Source of the DNA: Pseudomonadota bacterium
Lineage (GTDB): Bacteria > Desulfobacterota > Syntrophia > Syntrophales > UBA5619
Reading direction: 5' to 3'
DNA: 41,250 nt
Assembly: GCA_018827585.1 (NCBI GenBank)
Contig: JAHJXP010000187.1
Location: 1 to 41,250, forward strand
Below are positions 1-7,566 of the stretch, one piece after another (within the stretch, counting starts at the first letter, position 1; every line of letters starts with the position of its first letter). The notes below the pieces were generated by a model. The model saw only the letters and a program-made list of their open reading frames with translations. It was not told the DNA's origin and did not search any database. The translations under genes were made by a program, and so were the position numbers.

Positions 1-28
1 AAATAATTTTACAGAATCCGGACACGAA

Positions 29-58
29 AAGGGCACGATTCGTAGGAATCGTGCCCTT
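29..58 (-). terminator. Rho-independent terminator of selC
   Basis: An 11-bp perfect stem (31-41 with 46-56) closes a 4-nt loop. Read on the minus strand it lies just downstream of the tRNA-Sec gene and is followed by a run of T. The A/T tracts on both sides could let it work in both directions. Confidence 0.8.
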
Positions 59-75
59 GTTATTTCAATAGGTTA

Positions 76-173
76 TGGCGGAAGTGCATGGGAATCGAAC
101 CCACCTGAGGAGGTATCAGCCCCTCACACCGGATTTGAAGTCCGGGAGGCCCACCAGTGACCTTGGCACTTCC
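76..173 (-). tRNA. selC: tRNA-Sec (anticodon UCA), 3' CCA encoded
   Basis: This 98-nt gene on the minus strand begins GGAAGTGC and ends GCACTTCC-GCCA, giving the 8-bp acceptor stem typical of selenocysteine tRNA and a genome-encoded CCA. The anticodon UCA (complement of 136-138) sits in the loop of a CCGGA stem, and a long variable arm follows. This tRNA is charged with serine, converted to Sec-tRNA by SelA and delivered by SelB to recoded UGA codons. Its presence implies selenoproteins elsewhere in the genome; I recognised no UGA-containing selenoprotein gene in this window. The neighbour moeA serves molybdoenzymes, and Mo/Sec formate dehydrogenase would be an obvious shared client (inference). 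Confidence 0.96.
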
Positions 174-309
174 GTAGCGCTCCCCATATCACATCCGATG
201 CCGTAAGGAAAGGGGCGTTCGCAATAAAGCGGCTTCCCTGCGAGAAGCATCTTCGTTGCCCGCGGCCCGGAGGGAGAGGTGCGATAAAGCGTCCCTGGGG
301 TGAGGGTTG

Positions 310-1548
310 CTAATACCCTGGTTCGCGAGTCCAGGACAGGGAGTCATCCAGGAGCTGGACCGTGACCGTCCCGCCCGCCCCCACTGCAGCGACGTCTTCG
401 GGCAGGATGATCAGACCGTTGGCCCGGACCATCGACTTGAGGATGCCGGAGCCCTGATCGCCGGTTGTGGCAACGGTGTAACCGTCTCCTTCCGAGCGGA
501 CCTGAGCCCGGATGAAGTGTCTGGTCCCCTTTTTCTTTTTGATGCCCTCGGCGAGGCGCGCCCGGACGGTCCGCCGAAACAGGTTCGCGTGTCCCATCAT
601 CTTGAGTATCGCGGGGCGGACAAACTGCTCGAAGGAGACCATAGAGGAGACGGGATTGCCCGGCAGGCCGACGACGGGAACTCCCCCCAGCGAACCGAAG
701 GCGAGCGGCCGCCCCGGCTTCATCGCCACCTGCCAGAACTGCACGCGGTTTCCCGCCTCCTTCATGACCTCCTTGACCAGATCGTAGTCCCCGACGGAGA
801 CCCCGCCTGAGGAAACGATGAGATCGGCACGCATGGCGGCCCCGAACTTCGCGACGAGGTCTTCCCGCTGGTCCCGGGCGATGCCGATCTGCAGAGGGAT
901 GGCGCCGCAATCCCGGACGAGGGCGGCGAGCGAATAGCTGTTGCTGCTGACGATCTTCCAGGGCGAGAGAGGCTCGTCGATGTCCGTGAGCTCGTCGCCC
1001 GTCGCGACGACGGCGATCAGCGGCCGCTGGTGGACGAGGATGAACGAGCGGCCGAGAGAGGCCAGCATGCCCACCTCGGCGGGCCGGATGATCTCGCCTT
1101 GGGAGATTACCTTCTCCCCCGGCCGAACGTCCTCTCCCGCCCGCCGGATGTCTTGCCCCGTCTTTGCTTCGGCAAGGACGGCGACCGTGTTTTCCTCTTT
1201 GCGGGTGTCCTCCATCCGGACCACGGCGTCGGCGCCTTCCGGAATAGGGGCGCCGGTCATGATCCTGGAGGCCTGCCCCGGTCCGATCCGTTTCTGCGGA
1301 ACGGCCCCGGCGGGGATGTCCTCGATGACCTCGAACCGGACCGGCCTTTCCGGCGACGCCCCGCGGCTATCCTCCGCGCGGAGGGCGTAGCCGTCCATCG
1401 CCGAATTGTCCTTCGGCGGGATCGACCGGCCGGCGTGGATGTCTTCTCCGATCACCCTTCCCAGGGCGTCGAGAATGTTCACCTTCTCCAGCCCCAGCGG
1501 GGAGATCGAACCCAGTATGCTTTTCAGGGCCTCTTCGACGCTGATCAT
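310..1548 (-). CDS. moeA: Molybdopterin molybdenumtransferase MoeA
   Basis: This 412-aa protein inserts molybdate into adenylylated molybdopterin in the last step of Mo-cofactor synthesis, in the cytoplasm. The N-terminal half shows the MoeA pattern D-N-S-A-M-D-G-Y-A near residue 50, then GEDVRPGEK. The MoaB/MogA-like domain carries GDEL and SSGGVSVGDYD, and further on MKPGRPLAFG and GLPGNPVSS. The length fits the family (about 400-420). A GTG at 1572 would add eight residues, but ATG 1548 starts at the conserved MISVEEAL and has GGAGG about a dozen bases upstream, so I prefer it. A possible promoter lies at 1613-1639. It stands alone on the minus strand between selC and the divergent mfd operon. 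Confidence 0.95.
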   Translation of the reverse strand: MISVEEALKSILGSISPLGLEKVNILDALGRVIGEDIHAGRSIPPKDNSAMDGYALRAEDSRGASPERPVRFEVIEDIPAGAVPQKRIGPGQASRIMTGAPIPEGADAVVRMEDTRKEENTVAVLAEAKTGQDIRRAGEDVRPGEKVISQGEIIRPAEVGMLASLGRSFILVHQRPLIAVVATGDELTDIDEPLSPWKIVSSNSYSLAALVRDCGAIPLQIGIARDQREDLVAKFGAAMRADLIVSSGGVSVGDYDLVKEVMKEAGNRVQFWQVAMKPGRPLAFGSLGGVPVVGLPGNPVSSMVSFEQFVRPAILKMMGHANLFRRTVRARLAEGIKKKKGTRHFIRAQVRSEGDGYTVATTGDQGSGILKSMVRANGLIILPEDVAAVGAGGTVTVQLLDDSLSWTREPGY

Positions 1549-1612
1549 GGTCTCATCCGTCCTCCCGTGCACGCTGAAGATAAAAAACAGGGGCGCCGTC
1601 CCCTTCTTCTCC

Positions 1613-1639
1613 CCTATATGAATCGGTCTTTACTGTCAA
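1613..1639 (-). promoter_or_regulatory. Possible moeA promoter
   Basis: On the minus strand a perfect TTGACA (-35, 1634-1639) is followed after a short 15-bp spacer by TATAGG (1613-1618). The spacer is two bases below the optimum, so the call is tentative. Confidence 0.4.
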
Positions 1640-1764
1640 TAGAGAAGGGGAGGGGGAAGTTATGGGGGAATAGGGCGGCGCTTTTATCGCTTGAATAAAC
1701 CGGGGTGATATTATAGAAAATAGCGTTCCACGGGGTCCTTTGCCGAATTCTCCTTTGCGCGCAC

Positions 1765-4700
1765 GTGAAGCTTTACCCCGGAGGCATTTCGCGGACGATG
1801 GGCCGGCCAGGGATCAGCGGGGAAAGATGGGGAAACGGGGGTATTTGTCTGTTGTGTCTTGAGGAAGAGCGCCCGGCCGATTTTACGAAAACGCCGGCGA
1901 GAAAGATTGTCGAAATCAGGAGGAGTCCGGGCGATCCCGCATTCCGCGGGCTGCTGGACGGTCTCGCCCGCGGGGAAGGGCGGATATCGGTCGCGGGCCT
2001 CGAAGGAGCGGCCCGGGCCTTCCAGATCGCGCTCCTCTTCAGGCGCTCCCGCCGGACCATCATCGTTGTCTCTCCGACGGAAAAAGAGGCCGCCGCCTGT
2101 TTTCGGGACCTCTCCTTCTTCCTGGGGGGCGGGCAGGCCTTCATGCTGCCTTCCTGGAATCCTCTGACCACAGACATGTTCGCCTTTCAGCGGGAAACGG
2201 AGCTTTCCCGGCTGGAGGTCCTGCACCGCCTGGCATACGGCGGGCCGGCGGTCGTGGCAATTCCCGCTCGCGCCCTGATGCAGAAGGTGATCTCCCGGGC
2301 GGCGATCGAGGATTACGGGGAGTGGATCTCGGTAGGCGACACCCGGGAGCGGGACGAACTGGTTCGGAAGCTCGACGAAGGGGGATACAGCCGGATGACG
2401 CTGGTGGAGGGTAAGGGGGAGTTCAGCGTCCGGGGGAACGTGATCGACCTCTTTCCTCCGATGGCACGTAATCCCTTGCGCCTGGAGTTTTTCGGCGACG
2501 AGCTGGAATCGATCCGTGAGTTCGACGAAGGCTCCCAGCGGTCCATCGGCGAGCTGGCCGAATTCATGCTCTTCCCGGCCCGGGAGGTGATCCTCACCCC
2601 CGAGAGGCGGGAACGCGCCGTCCGCAACATCCGCCGCCGGTCCAACGATCTTGAGCTTCTCCGCGGGACCAAGGAAAAACTGGCCGAGATGATGGCGACA
2701 GGCCTCGTTGCCGCGGTCAACCCTCTGTTCCATCCGCTTTTCTACGCCGCCGCGGGCGGCACTGATTCCGGGTCCCAGGCCATGGGTTGCCTCTTCGATT
2801 ACTTCCCGCCGGGGGGCCTTCTGGTCCTCGCCGACCCGCTTGCCGTCAGGCTGGCGCTGGAGAAGGCCGAAAACGACCTCGACCGCTTTCTCCTCAAGGC
2901 CCGCACCGACGAGCGGTTTTACCTGGAGAAGGAATCCTCCAGCCTGACCGCGATGGAGGTCCCGGAAAAATGGCGGGAGCGGCAGCAGCTTCACCTGGAA
3001 GGACTCGCCCTCGGTGTCGACGAGGACGACGGTTTCCGCGTCCGGTTTCAGATGGACAAGGATTTCGCCGTCGAGCAGGAGAGCCAGGCGGCGGCCGGCG
3101 ATGACGGGTTGCTCCGGCCGATCGCGGAGAAGATCCGGGGGTGGCTCCGGGAGGGGAACCGGGTCGAATTCGTCTGCGGGGGGCAGGAATGCCTGCAGCG
3201 GATGGGGAATCTCCTCGCCCGGCACGATCTCCCCGTCGGGAAGGCGGCCGGCGCCTTCCTGGAGAAGAGCGACGGGGAAGACATGCCGGCAGGGCTTTTC
3301 CTCCGGGAGGGGCGGATCAGCGGGGGATTCCATCTTCCCGGGATGAAACTCGTCGTCCTCTCGGAAGAGGAGCTCTTCGGCCGCAAGGTCCTCCGGCCGC
3401 GGGTTAAGCCGGTCCGTGAGGGATATTTTCTCCGCTCCTTCGGGGAACTCAAGGAAAATGATTTCGTCGTCCATACGGAGCACGGCATCGGACGCTATCG
3501 GGGGCTCCAGAAACTGACCGCCGGCGGCATCGTAAACGACTTCCTCCTCATCGAATATCAAGATCAGGACCGCCTCTACCTCCCCGTGGACCGCCTCGAT
3601 CAGATCCAGCGGTACATCGGACCGGACGGTTTTGTCCCGAAGGTCGACAAGCTGGGCGGGACTTCCTGGGAGACCCTCAAGGAGCGGGTGAAGAAATCGG
3701 TCCGGGAGGTGGCCGAGGAGCTGGTCGCCATCTACGCGGCCCGGGAGGTGATGGACCGGGAGGCCTTCTCCGCCCCCGACCGGCTCTATGAGGAATTCTG
3801 CGCCTCCTTCGAATACGAGGAAACGCCTGATCAGGCCGAGGCGATCGAGGACATCCATCAGGACATGAGCGGCCGCAAGCCGATGGACCGCCTGATCTGC
3901 GGCGACGCCGGGTTCGGAAAGACCGAGGTGGCGATGCGGGCGGCGCTCAGGGCTGCGCTGGACGGGAAACAGGCGGCCGTCCTCGTTCCCACGACGATCC
4001 TGGCCGAGCAGCATTTCCAGACCTTCTTCCGGAGACTGAAACCCTATCCGTTCCGGGTCGAGGTCCTCAACCGTTTCCGGACGAAGGCGGAGCAGAAGGG
4101 GATCCTGGACGGTCTCGCCCGGGGGACGGTGGACATCGTGATCGGCACCCACCGCCTCCTCCAGAAGGATGTGAACTTCAGGAATCTGGGGCTGGTGATC
4201 GTCGACGAGGAACAGCGCTTCGGCGTGGCCCACAAGGAGAAGCTCAAGAAACTCCGGTCCCTCGTGGACGTTCTGACCCTGACGGCGACACCCATCCCGC
4301 GAACGCTTCACCTGTCGCTCGTGGGGATCAGGGATTTGTCCATCATCAACACCCCGCCGGAGAACCGGCTGCCGGTGAAGACGCACGTCCTGGAGTTCGA
4401 CGAGGAGGTGATCGCCGGCGCGATCCGGCAGGAGCTCTCGAGAGACGGCCAGGTCTTCTTTCTCCACGACCGCATCCGGTCGATCTACACAATGGCCCGT
4501 CTCGTCCAGAAACTTGTGCCGGAGGCGCGGGTGGGGGTCGTCCACGGCCGGATGACGTCCAACGGGATCGAGGAGTCGATGGCGCGGTTCATCCGGCGGG
4601 AGGATGATGTCCTCGTCTGTACGACGATCGTGGCCTCGGGCCTCGACATCCCCACGGCCAACACGATCCTCGTCAACCGGGCCGACCGCTTCGGCCTGGC

Positions 4701-5454
4701 CCAGCTCTACCAGCTCCGGGGCAGAGTGGGCCGTTCGAAGGAGGAGGCGTTCGCCTACCTCCTGGTACCGAAGGGGGCAATGCTCTCACGCGACGCCCAG
4801 AAGCGGCTCCAGGTGCTGATGGACTTTACCGAACCCGGCTCCGGCTTCCGGATCGCCTCCAACGACCTGGAGATTCGGGGGGCGGGCAACCTTCTGGGGA
4901 TCTCCCAGTCCGGCCATGTATTGGCCGTGGGGTATGAGCTCTATACAGAACTGATGGAGAAAGCGATCCGCGAGCTGAAGGGGGAGCCGGCCCCGGAAGA
5001 GGAGGTCAAGCCGGAGATCCATTTAGGGATACCGGCTTTCATTCCCGAGTCCTACATGGCCGACGAGCACCGGCGGCTGGTGACCTACAAGCGGGTCTCG
5101 CTGGCGGCGAGCGATGAAGAGCTGGCCGGGATCCGCGCGGAGCTGATGGACTGCTACGGTCTGGTCCCCCCCGAGGTGGACAACCTCCTTGCGGTCATCG
5201 GCATCCGGAACCTCCTGAAGACCCTCAAGGGGAAGCGGATGGGCTATGACGGAAAGGTGATGTCGGTTTTCCTCCGGGAGAACAGCCCGATCGATCCCGC
5301 CCGGATCGTCGAGCTCTACCGGCGGAAGGTGAAGGGCGTGCAACTCACGCCTGATCTGAAGCTGACCATTCCCACGCCGGGACTGAAGGGGGAGGAGATC
5401 CTCGGCCGGGCGCGGGAATTGCTCCAGTCCCTGAGGTCGAAGGAGAAGCCATGA
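1765..5454 (+). CDS. mfd: Transcription-repair coupling factor Mfd
   Basis: Mfd releases RNA polymerase stalled at DNA lesions and recruits UvrA. The ORF shows the family order: a UvrB-like N-terminal region (from about residue 70), the CarD-like RNA-polymerase-interaction domain containing HTEHGIGRYRG (about 560-620), an SF2 motor with Walker A GDAGFGKTE near residue 713, DEEQRFGV near 814, the TATPIPRTL motif, the helicase C lobe with QLRGRVGRS, and a C-terminal autoinhibitory domain. At 1229 aa it is slightly long for Mfd (about 1150). The first 30-60 residues are not recognisable, so the true start is probably downstream of GTG 1765. Candidates are ATG 1798 (GGAGG 13 bases upstream) and TTG 1852. 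The stop overlaps the next start (ATGA), so it heads a repair/folding operon that ends in uvrA. A 944-aa reading frame on the opposite strand is a GC-rich shadow. Confidence 0.96.
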   Translation: MKLYPGGISRTMGRPGISGERWGNGGICLLCLEEERPADFTKTPARKIVEIRRSPGDPAFRGLLDGLARGEGRISVAGLEGAARAFQIALLFRRSRRTIIVVSPTEKEAAACFRDLSFFLGGGQAFMLPSWNPLTTDMFAFQRETELSRLEVLHRLAYGGPAVVAIPARALMQKVISRAAIEDYGEWISVGDTRERDELVRKLDEGGYSRMTLVEGKGEFSVRGNVIDLFPPMARNPLRLEFFGDELESIREFDEGSQRSIGELAEFMLFPAREVILTPERRERAVRNIRRRSNDLELLRGTKEKLAEMMATGLVAAVNPLFHPLFYAAAGGTDSGSQAMGCLFDYFPPGGLLVLADPLAVRLALEKAENDLDRFLLKARTDERFYLEKESSSLTAMEVPEKWRERQQLHLEGLALGVDEDDGFRVRFQMDKDFAVEQESQAAAGDDGLLRPIAEKIRGWLREGNRVEFVCGGQECLQRMGNLLARHDLPVGKAAGAFLEKSDGEDMPAGLFLREGRISGGFHLPGMKLVVLSEEELFGRKVLRPRVKPVREGYFLRSFGELKENDFVVHTEHGIGRYRGLQKLTAGGIVNDFLLIEYQDQDRLYLPVDRLDQIQRYIGPDGFVPKVDKLGGTSWETLKERVKKSVREVAEELVAIYAAREVMDREAFSAPDRLYEEFCASFEYEETPDQAEAIEDIHQDMSGRKPMDRLICGDAGFGKTEVAMRAALRAALDGKQAAVLVPTTILAEQHFQTFFRRLKPYPFRVEVLNRFRTKAEQKGILDGLARGTVDIVIGTHRLLQKDVNFRNLGLVIVDEEQRFGVAHKEKLKKLRSLVDVLTLTATPIPRTLHLSLVGIRDLSIINTPPENRLPVKTHVLEFDEEVIAGAIRQELSRDGQVFFLHDRIRSIYTMARLVQKLVPEARVGVVHGRMTSNGIEESMARFIRREDDVLVCTTIVASGLDIPTANTILVNRADRFGLAQLYQLRGRVGRSKEEAFAYLLVPKGAMLSRDAQKRLQVLMDFTEPGSGFRIASNDLEIRGAGNLLGISQSGHVLAVGYELYTELMEKAIRELKGEPAPEEEVKPEIHLGIPAFIPESYMADEHRRLVTYKRVSLAASDEELAGIRAELMDCYGLVPPEVDNLLAVIGIRNLLKTLKGKRMGYDGKVMSVFLRENSPIDPARIVELYRRKVKGVQLTPDLKLTIPTPGLKGEEILGRARELLQSLRSKEKP

Positions 5455-6587
5455 TGACTGGAACGGCTGCCGCTGGGCAGGAAAAGAGGGGCGCTGTTCC
5501 CATTTTCCAGAGGCAGGGGGGGCCGATAAAATCCCTGTTCGCGGGGATGGAATCCGCTTTCTTCGGGATGCCGGCGTTTCTCCGGGGAGGCGGGCGCGCG
5601 GCGGTGGCGCTGATAATGGCGGCTCTGCTTCTGGCCCTTCCGTCCTGCCGGGGCCAGGAGCGGTCAGAATCCTTGGTGGCCTCGGTAAACGATGAGAGGA
5701 TCCTCCTTGGCGAATATCAGGCGCGGTTGGCGGGAGAGGCGGCGCTCGTGAAGAGCGACCCGCCACCGACTGCCGGCGAGATCGCCATCCTGCAGGAGGA
5801 GGTGCTCGACCGGCTCATCGAGGAGAAGATCATGGTCCAACGCGCAGGGAGGCTTTCCCTTGCCGTCGGCGACCCGGAGCTCGCCTCCCGGATCGAACAG
5901 ATCAAGCGGGATTACAACAAGGATGAACAGTTCGAGCGCCTGTTCGGCGAAGAAGGGGTAAACTATGCCGCCTGGAAGGAGGCGCTGCGGAAACGGATCC
6001 TGTTAGAGAAGCTCATCGCCGTTGAGGTCGAGGCAACGGTCTCGGTGACACAAGACGAAGCGGAGCGGCATTACCACGCCAACCGCAAGGACTACCTGAC
6101 GGAGAAGCGGGTACGGGCCGCCCAGATCGTCGTCCCCGACAGGGACAAGGCGGAGGCGATCCTGAAAAGATTGAAGGCGGGGGAAGATTTTGATAAGGTG
6201 GCCCGGCAAGTTTCCATCGGGCCGGAGGTCGCAAAGGGCGGAGATCTCGGTTTTTTCGCGCGCGCGGTCATGCCCGAGGCGATCGACCGCGTGGTCTTTA
6301 CGCTCCCGGTGGGAAAGGTCAGCGGGATCGTTCAGAGCCCCTACGGTTATCACATTTTCAAGCTCCTTGAGCGGAAGGAGGCCGGCGGCCGGAAATTTAC
6401 GGAGGCTAAGGAACAGGTGATCGCCGATCTGCGGAAAATAAAGGAGGCAGAGGTGTACAAACGCTGGCTTGAGGGGATCAAAAGAAGTGCCGTAATCCGT
6501 ATCAACCGACCCCTCCCGAAATGGACGCCGCCGGTGGAAGCGGGGACGAGGAAAACCCCGGCGCGAAACGATGCGGAAAACCATTGA
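5451..6587 (+). CDS. PpiC-type peptidyl-prolyl isomerase, probable lipoprotein
   Basis: A SurA/PrsA-like periplasmic folding factor. A hydrophobic segment ending in a lipobox LALPSC (about residues 52-66) predicts lipid attachment at Cys and export. A SurA-N-like helical region follows (VASVNDERILLGEYQARL onward), then a parvulin (PpiC) domain near residues 215-310, with the usual GGDLGFF and YGYHIFKL motifs. Start choice is open: the ATG at 5451 overlaps the mfd stop by 4 bp but gives an unusually long leader before the signal peptide, so internal ATGs at 5547 or 5568 would make a more normal lipoprotein. The 3' end runs to within a few bases of the second isomerase gene. Confidence 0.88.
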   Translation: MMTGTAAAGQEKRGAVPIFQRQGGPIKSLFAGMESAFFGMPAFLRGGGRAAVALIMAALLLALPSCRGQERSESLVASVNDERILLGEYQARLAGEAALVKSDPPPTAGEIAILQEEVLDRLIEEKIMVQRAGRLSLAVGDPELASRIEQIKRDYNKDEQFERLFGEEGVNYAAWKEALRKRILLEKLIAVEVEATVSVTQDEAERHYHANRKDYLTEKRVRAAQIVVPDRDKAEAILKRLKAGEDFDKVARQVSIGPEVAKGGDLGFFARAVMPEAIDRVVFTLPVGKVSGIVQSPYGYHIFKLLERKEAGGRKFTEAKEQVIADLRKIKEAEVYKRWLEGIKRSAVIRINRPLPKWTPPVEAGTRKTPARNDAENH

Positions 6588-6594
6588 GGAGATC

Positions 6595-7566
6595 ATGATG
6601 AAGAATGTCAAAGCGGTTCTTGTGGGAGTGATGGCGACTGTATTCATTAGCCTGCCGGCGCAGGCCGCGGTGGGCGACAGGATTGTCGCCGTCGTCAACA
6701 ACGAGGTCATCACTCTGTCCGAGTTGAACGGCGCGTTTGAACCCTACCGGATAAAACTGGAAGAGGCCTATCAGGGACAGGAACGGGAGAAGGCCCTGGC
6801 CGAAACCAGGATGACCCTGCTGAACCGGATGATCGACGGCCTCCTCATGGAACAGGAATCAAAAAAGACCGGGATCGTGGTTCGGGAGGAGGAGGTCACT
6901 GAAGCGATCAAGGATCTTCTCGCGAAGAGGAACATCGCCCAGGAAGATTTGCCCAAGAGGCTGGCGAAGGAAGGTACGACCCTGTCGACATACAGAAAAG
7001 AAATCAGGGATCAACTGATGCGAATCAAGCTGATCCGGCGGGACATCAAGTCCAGGGTGGCGGTGACCGATGAGGAGATCGGGGAGTACTACCGCAAGCA
7101 CCGGGAGGATTACGAAGGGAAGGAGTCTGTCCGGATAAGGCAGATTTTTCTCCTGTTTCCGAAAGAGGATGACCCGGCCGTAAAGGAGAAGCTCCGGGCA
7201 GAGGCCGGGGAGATTCACCGGCGTCTCGTCAACAGCGAGCCCTTTGACGAGCTTGCCGCAAAACACTCCGAGGGACCGGCGGCCGCGACCGGCGGCGACA
7301 TCGGCTTCATCGAGCGGGGGATGATCATCCCCGAAGTGGAAGAGGTCGCCTTCAGTCTGCCGCTAAGGCAGATCAGCGGCGTCATCGAATCGTCCGTAGG
7401 ATTTCACATCGTCGAGGTGATCGACCGCCGGGGGGCGGGGATCAAGGACGTCGAAACGGTCCGCGAGGAGATCAGGGAGAAGATCGACCGGGAAAAGATG
7501 GAACAGAAGTTCGAGGAGTGGCTCAACGCCCTTCGGAAGAAGTCCCATGTCGAGATGAAATTGTAA
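6595..7566 (+). CDS. SurA-like periplasmic chaperone / peptidyl-prolyl isomerase
   Basis: About 323 aa. A Sec signal peptide (MMKNVKAVLVGVMATV... to AQA) is followed by VGDRIVAVVNNEVITLSEL, the hallmark start of mature SurA, then a helical SurA-N domain and one PpiC domain (about residues 180-275, with GGDIGFIERG and VGFHIVEV). SurA assists outer-membrane protein folding in the periplasm. I chose the ATG pair at 6595/6598 because GAGGAG sits directly upstream and the signal peptide then begins properly; the longer reading from 6571 overlaps the previous gene. The TAA overlaps the uvrA ATG by one base. Having one parvulin domain rather than two makes it shorter than E. coli SurA (428 aa). Confidence 0.88.
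   Translation: MMKNVKAVLVGVMATVFISLPAQAAVGDRIVAVVNNEVITLSELNGAFEPYRIKLEEAYQGQEREKALAETRMTLLNRMIDGLLMEQESKKTGIVVREEEVTEAIKDLLAKRNIAQEDLPKRLAKEGTTLSTYRKEIRDQLMRIKLIRRDIKSRVAVTDEEIGEYYRKHREDYEGKESVRIRQIFLLFPKEDDPAVKEKLRAEAGEIHRRLVNSEPFDELAAKHSEGPAAATGGDIGFIERGMIIPEVEEVAFSLPLRQISGVIESSVGFHIVEVIDRRGAGIKDVETVREEIREKIDREKMEQKFEEWLNALRKKSHVEMKL

Noticed and set aside
1691..1717. Promoter TTGAAT...TATAGA ahead of mfd
   Set aside because: The 15-bp spacer and weak -35 make it unconvincing, and the mfd start is itself uncertain, so no feature was entered.
1711..4545. 944-aa open frame opposite mfd
   Set aside because: GC-rich opposite-strand shadow. The protein is dominated by Pro, Glu, Asp, Arg and Leu repeats, has no domain, and mfd is unmistakable on the other strand.
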